From Akkermansiaceae bacterium (lineage in GTDB: Bacteria; Verrucomicrobiota; Verrucomicrobiia; Verrucomicrobiales; Akkermansiaceae): DNA of 64,000 bases. The notes below the pieces were generated by a model, which saw only the letters and a list, made by a program, of their open reading frames with translations, made no database searches and was not told where the DNA came from. The DNA is taken from contig JARWZU010000075.1 of the NCBI GenBank assembly GCA_029866215.1, forward strand, positions 1-64,000, written 5' to 3'. The stretch's first letter is position 1. Each line of letters starts with the position of its first letter. Below, piece after piece: positions 1-8,100 of the stretch. The translations under genes and the position numbers were made by a program.

Positions 1-76
1 GGCTTTCCGGTGTTGATGAGTTCAACGGCTTGGGCTTTGAACTCTGGGGTGTAGCGTTTGCGTGGTTTGGGATTCA
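1..76 (-). CDS. IS3-family transposase OrfA, N-terminal part (runs off left edge)
   Basis: The reading frame starts with ATG at 76 and runs off the left edge, so only about 25 residues are visible. It opens MNPKPRKRYTPEFKAQAVEL, the typical start of the small helix-turn-helix protein (OrfA) of IS3-family insertion sequences, which binds the element ends and is usually fused to the OrfB integrase by programmed frameshift. A candidate terminal repeat lies just upstream at 99-123, so this is probably the left part of an element whose body lies outside the window. Whether the element is intact cannot be seen. Confidence 0.75.
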
Positions 77-98
77 TCTGGGCTGATTATGGAGGTGG

Positions 99-123
99 TG
101 GTCCAAAAATCTAGCTCACCTCA
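99..123 (-). repeat. Candidate terminal inverted repeat of the IS3-type element
   Basis: Read on the minus strand the stretch begins TGAGGTGAGCTAG and ends TTTTTGGACC, and lies 23 bp before the transposase ATG. IS3-family ends often begin with TG/TGA and carry a T-rich block followed by GGACC. The partner end and any target duplication are outside the window, so this is inferred from position and composition. Confidence 0.4.
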
Positions 124-186
124 GACGGATTCCGCTGCTCCATAGAGAAGAGGGGACAAGAATGTCCCCTCTTCCTATTATTGAGA

Positions 187-927
187 TCAGGCGGGTGGGG
201 TCAGGGGGCTGTCTGCGGGTTTTTTCGGGTCTTTTTCCTTGGCCTCACGGACGGGGGCGCGCTCGATGTGGGAGGCGCTTTGCCAGGCACGGAGCTTCTC
301 AGGGGCGCGGCGGAAGGGGTTTTGCATGACGGCGTCCAGACGGGTGACGACGCTCTGGATCTGGCCGAGGACGACATCGATTTCCTTGGTGCTGAGGACG
401 CCTTGGAAGTTGTCATGATGTTTGTCCGTGTTTCGCTCATCGATGGCGTCACGATCCTCGCGGAGGTCTTCGACGAAGTCGGCAGGTAGGGCGAAGGCGA
501 CGAACTTGGCGCGGAGGGCGGCCTTGGCGGCTTTTTCCGCTGGGGTGTCACCGCCGTCTGCGACGGGGGCAGCGTTATCTTCTAGCAGGGTGAGGAGGGC
601 ATCCGCATGGGTGGTGCAGGTTTTTTCTGAATAGTCCGCTGGGAACCGGAAGGGAGCGGCGGCGAATCCGGGCTCGTCGAGGGCGATGGAGCGCGCGGTG
701 CGGGCGATGTCCTTGAAATCGAGGAACAGGGCATCGAGCAGGGCTTGCTTGCCGACGGGGTCGCGGAGCTGGCCGACTTGGGCGACGGGGAGCTTGGCCA
801 CGAGTGGATCAAGCTCGCCGAAAAGTTGGGCAGCCTTGGGCAGGGCGGCGATGGTTTACTGATGGAGGAGGCCGAAGTTTTTCACGCGGAGGGCGCGGTC
901 GGCACGGCGGATGTCACGGTCATTCAT
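187..927 (-). pseudogene. MNDRD-family hypothetical protein, interrupted by an in-frame TAA
   Basis: From ATG at 927 the frame reads MNDRDIRRADRALRVKNFG, then LLHQ and a TAA at 856-858. It continues open in the same frame for 223 more codons to the stop at 187-189. Removing the stop gives a protein of about 246 residues. I recognise this opening and the Pro/Lys/Thr-rich tail from a hypothetical family common in Verrucomicrobiota and Planctomycetes; its function is not known to me. The downstream part has a GTG at 801 that could allow a shortened product. Possible readings are a real nonsense mutation, stop read-through or a sequencing error. A degenerate repeat array lies directly upstream and an IS end directly downstream. 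Confidence 0.6.
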
Positions 928-1096
928 AGGGTGGGGTGGTATTGGGGTTAGTTTGTCGTTAGGGGATGGGAACGGCTTTTCGCCGATCACGGAGCTAACG
1001 CCTCCAAATTGCGGGGGGAAAGGGAAGCCACAAAGCTGGCGAAGGATCAATTTCCACAAGTGGCTGGAGGTAGATGATTTACGCTGGGGCGGCGTG

Positions 1097-1414
1097 CAGT
1101 TTCACACGCACCTAGGGTGAATTTACACTTACCTAGGGCCGTTTTGTGCAAACCTAGAGGCGCATTTACACGCACCTTGGGCCGTTCTGTACGAACCTTG
1201 GCATCAACTCGCACGGACCTTGGGCCGTTCTGCACGGAGGTAGAGCGGTTCTGCACTCACTTGTGGCGGGGCTGCCACGACCTGGGGGAGGACTCGCACG
1301 CACCTTGAGGCTTTTTCGCATGCACCTTGGCACGTTCTGCAAGCACCTTAAGGCCCGCTGCCATCACCTTCTAACAGACTGCGCTCACCTTGGGCGAGGC
1401 TGTCATGACCGCGC
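1097..1414. repeat. Degenerate tandem array, 21-bp period (array 1)
   Basis: About 15 consecutive units can be laid out with a spacing of 21 bp (one of 22 and one of 23). The best kept part of each unit is the end, a variant of cacgcaccttgg, usually preceded by gccgttctg. Unit boundaries fall near 1118, 1139, 1160, 1181, 1202, 1224, 1245, 1266, 1287, 1308, 1331, 1352, 1373 and 1394. Units differ from each other at many positions. The short reading frames here merely repeat every seven residues and I do not call them genes. The array fills most of the gap between tRNA-Thr and the interrupted MNDRD gene. I see no gene in the rest of that gap (928-1096 and 1415-1550). Confidence 0.8.
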
Positions 1415-1550
1415 TTGGGGGTGGGAGAGGGCGCAGACCGCGTGGCATCGCCGGTGCGGATGAAACGAGTGAATCATTGACTGCCCAAATACCTCAAAAA
1501 ACACATCTTCGCCAAACATTGGTGTGGACCCGGGATGGTGGGGGAAGTGG

Positions 1551-1622
1551 AGCCGCTGGTCGGAATTGAACCGACGACCTATTCATTACGAATGAATTGC
1601 TCTACCCCTGAGCTACAGCGGC
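1551..1622 (-). tRNA. tRNA-Thr (CGT)
   Basis: The minus strand folds as a standard cloverleaf. The acceptor GCCGCTG pairs with CAGCGGC, the D arm starts GCTCAGGGGTAGAGC, the anticodon loop is TTCGTAA (anticodon CGT), and the T arm is GTCGG-TTCAATT-CCGAC. The discriminator is T and no CCA is encoded. Anticodon CGT reads the threonine codon ACG. Confidence 0.93.
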
Positions 1623-1872
1623 CTTGGAAAGGTTTTACCTCCCGTGGTTGCTTGCCGATTTGGTAGGAAAATCCCAACCGCCATGGCAACGGTGTTTTGA
1701 TACCACCTCAGGCTGGCTTGGCAAATTCAAAATCGGCAATCCCGCTAAATTTGAGATAGGCTGCTCACTTCATTTTGGTTAGCAGCGGGTTTTAGGCGGT
1801 TTTTTCAGCAGAGTGTCGATTTTTTGCGCTTGGCAGGCTTGACATCGCGCGGCGTTTTGATGAATTGTCCCT

Positions 1873-2202
1873 ATGGCTAAGAAATCAGCACCCGTTAAAG
1901 ATAGATTCAACAAAACCCAAATCCTCGATGCAATTGCATCGGAAACCTCGCTCAGCCGCAAGCAAGTGGCATCCGTCATCGACGGGTTGGCAGGCGTGAT
2001 CAAGTCGCACATCAGCAAGAATGCCGTTGGTGAGTTCGTTCTTCCAGGCATGCTCAAGATCAGCACGGTCCGCAAGCCAGCAGTGAAGGCGCGCAAGGGC
2101 ATCAATCCTTTCACCAAGGAAGAAGTGACCTTCAAGGCCAAGCCAGCCTCCACGGCTGTCAAAGTGCGTCCTTTGAAGGCTCTCAAGGATATGGCAGTCT
2201 AA
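1873..2202 (+). CDS. HU/IHF-family DNA-binding protein
   Basis: A small basic protein of 109 residues that binds and bends DNA as a dimer, a nucleoid-associated protein. The N-terminal helices begin at about residue 12 (NKTQILDAIASETSLSRKQV). The beta-arm signature ARKGINPFTKEEVTFKAK is at about 73-90, followed by the usual closing VRPLKALK. The extra 11 lysine-rich N-terminal residues make it slightly longer than typical HU (90 residues). It stands alone, with a strong terminator 45 bp after the stop. A weak TTGACA at 1839-1844 lies upstream, but no convincing -10 box is visible. It could be called HU-like or IHF-like; the sequence does not decide between them. Confidence 0.92.
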   Translation: MAKKSAPVKDRFNKTQILDAIASETSLSRKQVASVIDGLAGVIKSHISKNAVGEFVLPGMLKISTVRKPAVKARKGINPFTKEEVTFKAKPASTAVKVRPLKALKDMAV

Positions 2203-2245
2203 ATCGTCAAGGGTTTGCGGCTCGTCCGAAACCATTGAAAACCTA

Positions 2246-2279
2246 AGCGGTCCCGGTTTTTCCGAGGGCCGCTTTTTTT
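2246..2279 (+). terminator. Rho-independent terminator of the HU-like gene
   Basis: The arms AGCGG-CCCGG and CCG-GGG-CCGCT form a stem around a T-rich loop, followed by seven Ts. It lies about 45 bp after the stop codon of the HU-like gene. Confidence 0.85.
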
Positions 2280-2421
2280 GTCTGATCGGCGTGGAGTGCA
2301 ACTTTGATTTTCGATGAGTTGCGATTGAGGTGGAGCTGTGGTAGGCTGAATCGCTCGTTTCCAAATTGGAGTAACCTAGAAGGCTAGGAGCGAGCGCCCC
2401 CCAAAAAAAATCCTGCCCACC

Positions 2422-3096
2422 ATGAATGCCTACCTATCGACCTTAAGTGAACACGAGGTTCGAATCCCCTGCGCTGGGGCGATCCTTCATGGCGATGTGA
2501 GCATTCCGGCTGGCGCCACTGCGCTGGTCGTTTTCGCACATGGTAGTGGTAGCAGTCGCCTAAGTCCGCGGAACCGTTTGGTTGCAGGTGAAATGCACCG
2601 ACGAAATCTTGCGACGTTGTGCTTTGATTTTCTGACGCCCGAAGAGTCCATGTCGGAGGCTCGCTCTGGTGCGTTGAGGCTCAACATTCCACTGCTCACC
2701 GAGCGGCTACTGGCGGCGACCCATTGGGCGAAGCAAGATGAGCATGTCGGGAAAATGGCCTTGGGCTACTGTGGCGCAAGTACGGGTGCGGCCGCAGCTC
2801 TCGTGGCCGCGTCGAAGTCCCCTGAGGTCAAAGCCGTCGTTTCTCGTGGGGGAAGGACTGACTTGGCAGGGGATGCCATCGCCCAGGTGGCGGTACCCAC
2901 CTTACTCATTGCTGGGGAGTTAGACTTTCCGGTGATTCGCTGGAACGAGGAGTCGCTTGCGCGTTTACGAGGTGCCAAGCGGCTCACCCTCATCAAGGGG
3001 GCCACCCATCTTTTCGGCGAGCCACATGCTTTGGAAGAGGTGGCTGTCTTGGCTGCCGATTGGTTCGATACCTATCTAATAAAAAACATAAAATAA
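2422..3096 (+). CDS. Dienelactone-hydrolase-like alpha/beta hydrolase
   Basis: A cytoplasmic serine hydrolase of 224 residues. The nucleophile elbow GYCGASTGAAAAL places Ser at about 120. The acid is probably Asp168 in GELDFPV and the base His196 in GATHLFGE; all three are in the usual order. Proteins of this type frequently accompany, or are fused to, a phosphoribosyltransferase of the kind encoded 15 bp downstream, so the two are probably cotranscribed. The natural substrate is unknown. I chose ATG 2422 because the next in-frame ATG (2592) lies well inside the fold. Confidence 0.85.
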   Translation: MNAYLSTLSEHEVRIPCAGAILHGDVSIPAGATALVVFAHGSGSSRLSPRNRLVAGEMHRRNLATLCFDFLTPEESMSEARSGALRLNIPLLTERLLAATHWAKQDEHVGKMALGYCGASTGAAAALVAASKSPEVKAVVSRGGRTDLAGDAIAQVAVPTLLIAGELDFPVIRWNEESLARLRGAKRLTLIKGATHLFGEPHALEEVAVLAADWFDTYLIKNIK

Positions 3097-3110
3097 GAAA
3101 GTTCACTATC

Positions 3111-5141
3111 ATGAATGCTACATCTATCATCCGTACCTTTTCCAATCGCCGGGACGCCGGTCGTCAACTTGCTGAGTCGCTGTCGAAGTTTGCTGTTGAT
3201 GAAAACCTCATCATTCTTGCATTGCCGCGTGGGGGAGTTCCGGTCGCCGCCGAAATTTCCAAGGCACTCGGCAAGCCATTCGATATTCTGATTGTGAGAA
3301 AACTTGGGGTTCCAGGGCATGAAGAAGTCGCCATGGGTGCCATCGCGAGTGGCGGCTTCCGGGTGATGAGTGATGAGATTTGCTCCATGCTTGGGCTAAC
3401 CCAGGCCGAGATCGACGAGGTCGTGCGGCGCGAGACTGCTGAAATTATTCGACGAGAAAAGCTCTATCGGGGTAACCGCGCGGTGCCATCGGTGGCAGGG
3501 CGCACGGTCATCATGGTGGATGATGGCATCGCCACTGGGTCGACCGTTTCTGCAGCCATCGAGCTGCTACGCTACGAGGGTGCAAAAAAGATCGTGATTG
3601 CAGTGCCCGTCGCCCCTCCTTCGACCGCGGAGCGTCTGCGTGAAGAGGCGGATGAGGTGGTGACTCTAATCGAGCCGGAGCCATTCCTTTCCGTTGGACA
3701 ATGGTATGATCAGTTTGCGCAGACCAGCGACGATGAGGTTCGAGCGCTTTTGAAAGAGCATCATCCGGAGATCGAGTTGCCTCGGGTAAAGACGGGGGAA
3801 TCTTTGGATGGCAAGAACGTCCTCCATCAGATTCGTGAGCACGCAAAGCCTCTAACGGGTGCCGCAACAGATTACGATGAACTGGTCGAGATGATCGGCG
3901 ATGCGAGCGTGGTTTTGTTAGGAGAGGCGTCGCATGGGACGCATGAGTTTTACCGCGAGCGGGCGGAGATCACCAAGCGGTTGATTCTTGAGAAAGGCTT
4001 CATCGCCGTGGCCGTTGAGGGTGACTGGCCCGATGCTTACCGTGTGAATCGATACGTGCGAGGCGAAGCGGGTGACCACGACAGCGTTGAAGCGCTCGGC
4101 GGGTTTGATCGATTTCCCGCATGGATGTGGCGCAATGCTGACGTGCTTGATTTCATCGGATGGCTGCGGGATCACAACGATCACGTCTTTTCGCTAGGGC
4201 ATCAGGCTGGGTTTTACGGCCTTGATTTGTATAGTCTTCACAAATCCATGAACGAGGTCATCGCGTATCTCGAGCGCAAGGATCCTGAGGAAGCGGCCAA
4301 GGCGAGGACCCTCTATGGGTGCATGGATCGCTTCGGCAGCGATCCGCAAAATTATGGGCTCATGGTGGGTTCTGGTGTGAGTGACAGTTGCCGAGCCGAG
4401 GTGATTCAGCAGTTGACGGACCTGAGAGCGAAGGAAGTGGAATACCTCGCGGATCATGGGCCAGCTGCGGCGGATGAATTTTTCTTTGCGGAGCAAAATG
4501 CTCGATTGGTGAAGAATGCCGAGCAGTACTATCGGAAGATGTTCCGATCGAATGCGTCTTCATGGAACCAGCGTGACGAGCACATGATGGAAACCTTGGT
4601 GGAGCTGGTGGCGCATCTGCAATCGCAGCAAGGATCTGCCAAAGTGGTGGTCTGGGCGCACAATAGCCATTTGGGCGACGCCCGTGCGACGGAGCTGTCA
4701 CAGCGGGGCGAATTGAATATCGGCCAGTTGGTTCGGCAGGCGTTTCCCTATCAGAGCAAGCTGATCGGCTTTACCAGTTACACGGGCACCGTGACTGCGG
4801 CCTCGGGTTGGCATTTGCCGGCTGAGAGGAAGAACGTGCCACCGGGCATCGAAGGGAGCTACGAGAAATTGTTCCATCAGGTTGGGATTCCCAACTTTTG
4901 GCTCGATTTTAGCCGAGAAAACTCAGCGGTAGAGGCATTGAGAAGTGCGAGATTGGAGCGGGCCATTGGCGTCGTTTATTTGCCCGAATCCGAGCGTCAG
5001 AGCCACTATTTCAAGGCCGATTTGGTTGCGCAGTTCGATGCGATTTTACACTTCGACCTGACACGGGCCGTTGAGCCGCTCGAGCGGACCGCCGAGTGGG
5101 CGAAAGACGAGGCCCCGGAAACATATCCGGTGGGATTGTGA
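3111..5141 (+). CDS. Phosphoribosyltransferase / erythromycin-esterase fusion protein
   Basis: A two-domain protein of 676 residues. Residues 1-220 are a type I phosphoribosyltransferase with the PRPP-binding loop VDDGIATGST at 136-145. Residues 250-676 belong to the erythromycin-esterase family, with GEASHGTHEFYRER from 271 and a second conserved block VVVWAHNSHLGDA near 510. Family members include macrolide esterases, but most are uncharacterised, so resistance should not be assumed. I start at ATG 3111 rather than further upstream because an earlier start would overlap the hydrolase gene and add unconserved residues. The hydrolase plus fused PRTase/esterase pair recurs in environmental bacteria and may act on a nucleotide-like or stress metabolite; that is inference. 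Confidence 0.88.
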   Translation: MNATSIIRTFSNRRDAGRQLAESLSKFAVDENLIILALPRGGVPVAAEISKALGKPFDILIVRKLGVPGHEEVAMGAIASGGFRVMSDEICSMLGLTQAEIDEVVRRETAEIIRREKLYRGNRAVPSVAGRTVIMVDDGIATGSTVSAAIELLRYEGAKKIVIAVPVAPPSTAERLREEADEVVTLIEPEPFLSVGQWYDQFAQTSDDEVRALLKEHHPEIELPRVKTGESLDGKNVLHQIREHAKPLTGAATDYDELVEMIGDASVVLLGEASHGTHEFYRERAEITKRLILEKGFIAVAVEGDWPDAYRVNRYVRGEAGDHDSVEALGGFDRFPAWMWRNADVLDFIGWLRDHNDHVFSLGHQAGFYGLDLYSLHKSMNEVIAYLERKDPEEAAKARTLYGCMDRFGSDPQNYGLMVGSGVSDSCRAEVIQQLTDLRAKEVEYLADHGPAAADEFFFAEQNARLVKNAEQYYRKMFRSNASSWNQRDEHMMETLVELVAHLQSQQGSAKVVVWAHNSHLGDARATELSQRGELNIGQLVRQAFPYQSKLIGFTSYTGTVTAASGWHLPAERKNVPPGIEGSYEKLFHQVGIPNFWLDFSRENSAVEALRSARLERAIGVVYLPESERQSHYFKADLVAQFDAILHFDLTRAVEPLERTAEWAKDEAPETYPVGL

Positions 5142-5185
5142 TTTCCGCTTGCGCATGGCCATTTGCGGGGTGAAAACTCCTGACG

Positions 5186-5809
5186 ATGACAGCTTCGATT
5201 TGGACACACCCACTTTCAGCCTTCGTTGTGGGCATGGCGGTAGCATTGGTAGTAGTTCTCTTGCTGCTCAATGCCAGTCAGGCTCCTAACCAGAGTGCTG
5301 CCAGTGTTGCAGCCTATCGGGCACAGATGCAAAAGGTCGCACCCAGCGGCCTGGTTGCTGGTAGTCCGGGCGAGAAGGCGGCATTGGAGCGTTTTTCGTC
5401 GTTTCTTCGGGGGATTGGTGACATCAATTCCGTTAGGGAAAATACCCTCAAGGTTTACGCTGCGGATGCTTTTTTGGATGACACCTTAGTGGTTCACCAC
5501 GGGGCAGCTGAGATCGAAGCGTATTTCGCAAAGACCAGCGAGACGATGACCCACTATGAAGTGGAGGTTGAAAACATCGCGCGGTCTGGGGATGATTACT
5601 ATGTGCGGTGGACCATGGTTTTTGCGGCTCCCGCACTGAGTCGGGGCCAGCCGTTGCACTCGGTGGGGATCAGCCAGGTACGTTTCAATCGTGACGGCAA
5701 GGTTGCCTTTCACCAGGACTTCTGGGACTCTGGGAAAAACTTCTTCGCGCATCTGCCGGTCATTGGGGGGGCGGTGGGATTCGTCCGAAAGCGCTTGGAA
5801 TCGAACTAA
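5186..5809 (+). CDS. Membrane-anchored NTF2/SnoaL-like protein of the lipid operon
   Basis: 207 residues. One hydrophobic segment lies at about 10-29 near the N-terminus, then comes an NTF2-like/SnoaL-like fold from about 65 to 190 (ENTLKVYAADAFLDDTLVVH, EIEAYFAKTSETM, and a late YVRWTMVF strand). The fold forms a pocket used by varied enzymes and binding proteins, and no catalytic residue can be assigned. It is the first gene of a run of eight plus-strand genes with very short gaps or overlaps. In other bacteria an NTF2-like gene often opens clusters containing the DUF1365 and Cfa genes found here, so a role in handling a modified acyl chain is plausible but inferred. Confidence 0.7.
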   Translation: MTASIWTHPLSAFVVGMAVALVVVLLLLNASQAPNQSAASVAAYRAQMQKVAPSGLVAGSPGEKAALERFSSFLRGIGDINSVRENTLKVYAADAFLDDTLVVHHGAAEIEAYFAKTSETMTHYEVEVENIARSGDDYYVRWTMVFAAPALSRGQPLHSVGISQVRFNRDGKVAFHQDFWDSGKNFFAHLPVIGGAVGFVRKRLESN

Positions 5810-5824
5810 CTCCAGGTACCGCCT

Positions 5825-6826
5825 ATGAAATCCATTCGAATGTCATTGTTTGCTAGAATAGTCCACGTATGGCAGGTTTTTGTTTTAACCTTTTGTCGGT
5901 GGCTTGACTCGGACTATCGGCGTGAGGATTTGCCGGATCCAGCAGAGCTTCCGGCAGTGGTCAATTGGCAGCGGACCTTGCCATTCATTTTTTTGCATGC
6001 AGGGTGCTTTGCGGTGATCTGGGTGGGATTTAGCAAGGTGTCATTGTTGGCGGCTGCGTTCCTTTATGTCGTCCGGATGTTTGCCATTACGGGTTTCTAT
6101 CATCGGTATTTTTCCCACCGCACCTTCAAGACCTCCCGCGCGGCACAATTTGTGTTTGCGGTGATTGGCAATAGCTCAATGCAGCGGGGGCCATTGTGGT
6201 GGGCGGCGACCCATCGGCATCATCACAAGCACTCGGATCATGAGGAGGATGTGCATTCACCCGTTGTTAGCGGGTTTGTTTGGTCGCACATCGGATGGCT
6301 CACCTCGATGAAAAATTTCCCGACAGCATACAAGAGCATCCCTGATTTGAGCAAGTATCCTGAATTGGTATTTCTCAATCGCTATGATCAGACGGTTCCA
6401 TTCGCTTATGGTTTTTTGATGTTAGGGATTGGCTGGGCACTTGAGTTCTTCGTGCCTGAGCTTGGCGTGACCATGGCTCAGTTTTTTGTTTGGACGTTTT
6501 TTGTGAGCACCACGGTTCTTCTGCATGGCACGTTGTTCATCAACTCGCTCGCTCACGTTTGGGGCCGTCGGCGTTATGAGACCGACGACGATAGTCGCAA
6601 TAGCTGGCTATTGACGCTGATCACCCTTGGGGAAGGGTGGCACAACAATCACCATCGCTACCCGCACTCGGTGAGGCAGGGCTTTCGCTGGTGGGAGTTG
6701 GATCTGACTTACTATGGATTGAAAACGCTTTCTCTGTTTGGGATCATCTGGGATTTAAGGCCAGTCCCTAAGGCAGTGATCCAAGAAGGAGCGATCGGTC
6801 GTGTGCCGCAAAAACAAAGTGCATGA
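5825..6826 (+). CDS. Fatty acid desaturase (delta-9 type, acyl-CoA/acyl-lipid)
   Basis: An integral membrane di-iron desaturase of 333 residues that introduces a cis double bond into a saturated acyl chain. All three histidine boxes are present: HRYFSH at 93-98, HRHHHKHSD at 130-138 and HNNHHRYPH from 273. Hydrophobic segments occur at about 50-90, 105-120 and 190-245. It lies 15 bp after the NTF2-like gene and overlaps the next gene by four bases (ATGA). In this operon it would supply the double bond on which the Cfa-type enzymes act. The nature of the acyl carrier (CoA, ACP or lipid) cannot be read from the sequence. Confidence 0.9.
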   Translation: MKSIRMSLFARIVHVWQVFVLTFCRWLDSDYRREDLPDPAELPAVVNWQRTLPFIFLHAGCFAVIWVGFSKVSLLAAAFLYVVRMFAITGFYHRYFSHRTFKTSRAAQFVFAVIGNSSMQRGPLWWAATHRHHHKHSDHEEDVHSPVVSGFVWSHIGWLTSMKNFPTAYKSIPDLSKYPELVFLNRYDQTVPFAYGFLMLGIGWALEFFVPELGVTMAQFFVWTFFVSTTVLLHGTLFINSLAHVWGRRRYETDDDSRNSWLLTLITLGEGWHNNHHRYPHSVRQGFRWWELDLTYYGLKTLSLFGIIWDLRPVPKAVIQEGAIGRVPQKQSA

Positions 6827-8100
6827 GTCGACAGCGGATTGCCATCATCGGAACGGGGATCTCAGGTTTGGCGTCGGCTCGTTTTTTGAGTAGGGAGCAT
6901 GATGTTACCTTATTCGAAAAAGATGACCGATTAGGTGGTCACTCTAATACCGTTATGGTGGACGAAGGGGCTTCCGAAATCCCCATCGATACGGGGTTCA
7001 TGGTGTACAATGAGGTGACCTACCCATTCCTCACCAGATTGTTCCGGGAGTTGGAAGTGGTGACTAAACCGACTTCAATGTCGTTTAGCGTGCAACACGT
7101 CGGGGAGGGTCTTGAGTTCAATGGCGGGAGTCTCAACCTGTTGTTTGGCCAGCGCCGCAACCTCTTCAGTTTGCGCTATTGGAAGATGCTCACGCAGATC
7201 AACCGCTTCAATGAGGAAACCGTCGAAGAGTTAGAAAACCCAAAGTTCGGTGACATGTCCTTGCGGGATTATGTCAGAGCCCGCGGCTATGGTCAGGACT
7301 TTCTGCATTGGTATCTTTCGCCGATGGCGGCAGCGGTGTGGTCCAGCCCTCCGGAGAGGATTGAAGAGTTTCCTGCGAGGACGCTCATGCGGTTCTGGCA
7401 CAACCATGGCTTTTTGGGGCTCAATACCCAACACCCGTGGCGCACGGTTAGTGGTGGGTCGCGGTGTTATGTCGAAAAGTTGATTCGTCCGTTTGAGTCT
7501 TGCATCCACGTCGGAGCAGGAGTGAAGTCCGTTATTCTAACGGGAAATGGAGTTGATCTTGTATTGAGCGATGGCACCCAGTTGGCATTTGATCGAGTGG
7601 TGATTGCGGCTCACGGTGACCAGGCCTTGAGGCTGCTAGGTGACCCGACTCCGTTGGAGAGCGAAGTGCTAGGATGTTTCCACTATCAGCAAAATGAAGC
7701 CGTACTTCACACGGATCCTCGATTCATGCCGAAGACTCGCCGTTGTTGGGCATCATGGAATTATCGTATTGATCGTGTTCCAGGACAGGGCAATCGCTAC
7801 TCAACGCACTATTGGATGAACGAGTTGCAGGGTGTATCAGAGCGTGAGCAGTATTTTGTCACCATCAACCCACCCTCATCGCCTGCAGAGGAATCGGTCA
7901 AACGTCGGTTGTCATATGAGCATCCTTTGTTCGACCTTAGGGCGATCGCGGCGCAAGACCGCTTGCCCGTGCTTCATGCAGCGGGCGATAAAACACGCAG
8001 GTATTTCTGCGGGGCATGGCAGCGCTATGGATTTCATGAAGACGGCTTGTGGTCAGCGGTGAATGTTTGCAGGCAAATCCTTGGGAGGGACCCCTGGTGA
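6823..8100 (+). CDS. FAD-dependent oxidoreductase of the Cfa cluster
   Basis: A flavoprotein of 425 residues from the amine-oxidase/protoporphyrinogen-oxidase-like group. The Rossmann motif IIGTGISGLASARFL is at about 8-22, followed by LFEKDDRLGGHSNTV, the usual ribose-binding continuation. The C-terminal FAD motif includes FCGAWQRYGFHEDGLWSAV. Homologues sit next to DUF1365 and cyclopropane synthase genes in many bacteria and are thought to oxidise or rearrange a lipid-bound acyl chain. The start overlaps the desaturase stop by ATGA and its stop overlaps the next ATG by one base, indicating translational coupling. Confidence 0.88.
   Translation: MSRQRIAIIGTGISGLASARFLSREHDVTLFEKDDRLGGHSNTVMVDEGASEIPIDTGFMVYNEVTYPFLTRLFRELEVVTKPTSMSFSVQHVGEGLEFNGGSLNLLFGQRRNLFSLRYWKMLTQINRFNEETVEELENPKFGDMSLRDYVRARGYGQDFLHWYLSPMAAAVWSSPPERIEEFPARTLMRFWHNHGFLGLNTQHPWRTVSGGSRCYVEKLIRPFESCIHVGAGVKSVILTGNGVDLVLSDGTQLAFDRVVIAAHGDQALRLLGDPTPLESEVLGCFHYQQNEAVLHTDPRFMPKTRRCWASWNYRIDRVPGQGNRYSTHYWMNELQGVSEREQYFVTINPPSSPAEESVKRRLSYEHPLFDLRAIAAQDRLPVLHAAGDKTRRYFCGAWQRYGFHEDGLWSAVNVCRQILGRDPW

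Noticed and set aside
1327-1342. Sigma-54-like promoter (tggcac followed by tgc)
   Set aside because: The GG to GC distance is two bases too short, and it lies inside a repeat unit.
1097-1414. CRISPR array
   Set aside because: Units follow one another without unique spacers and are too short and diverged.
1117-1463. Short plus-strand reading frames across array 1
   Set aside because: They only repeat seven residues because the DNA repeats every 21 bp; two units have indels that would break any frame.
3111-5141. Macrolide resistance determinant
   Set aside because: The erythromycin-esterase domain is fused to a phosphoribosyltransferase and belongs to a broad family; no evidence ties it to resistance.
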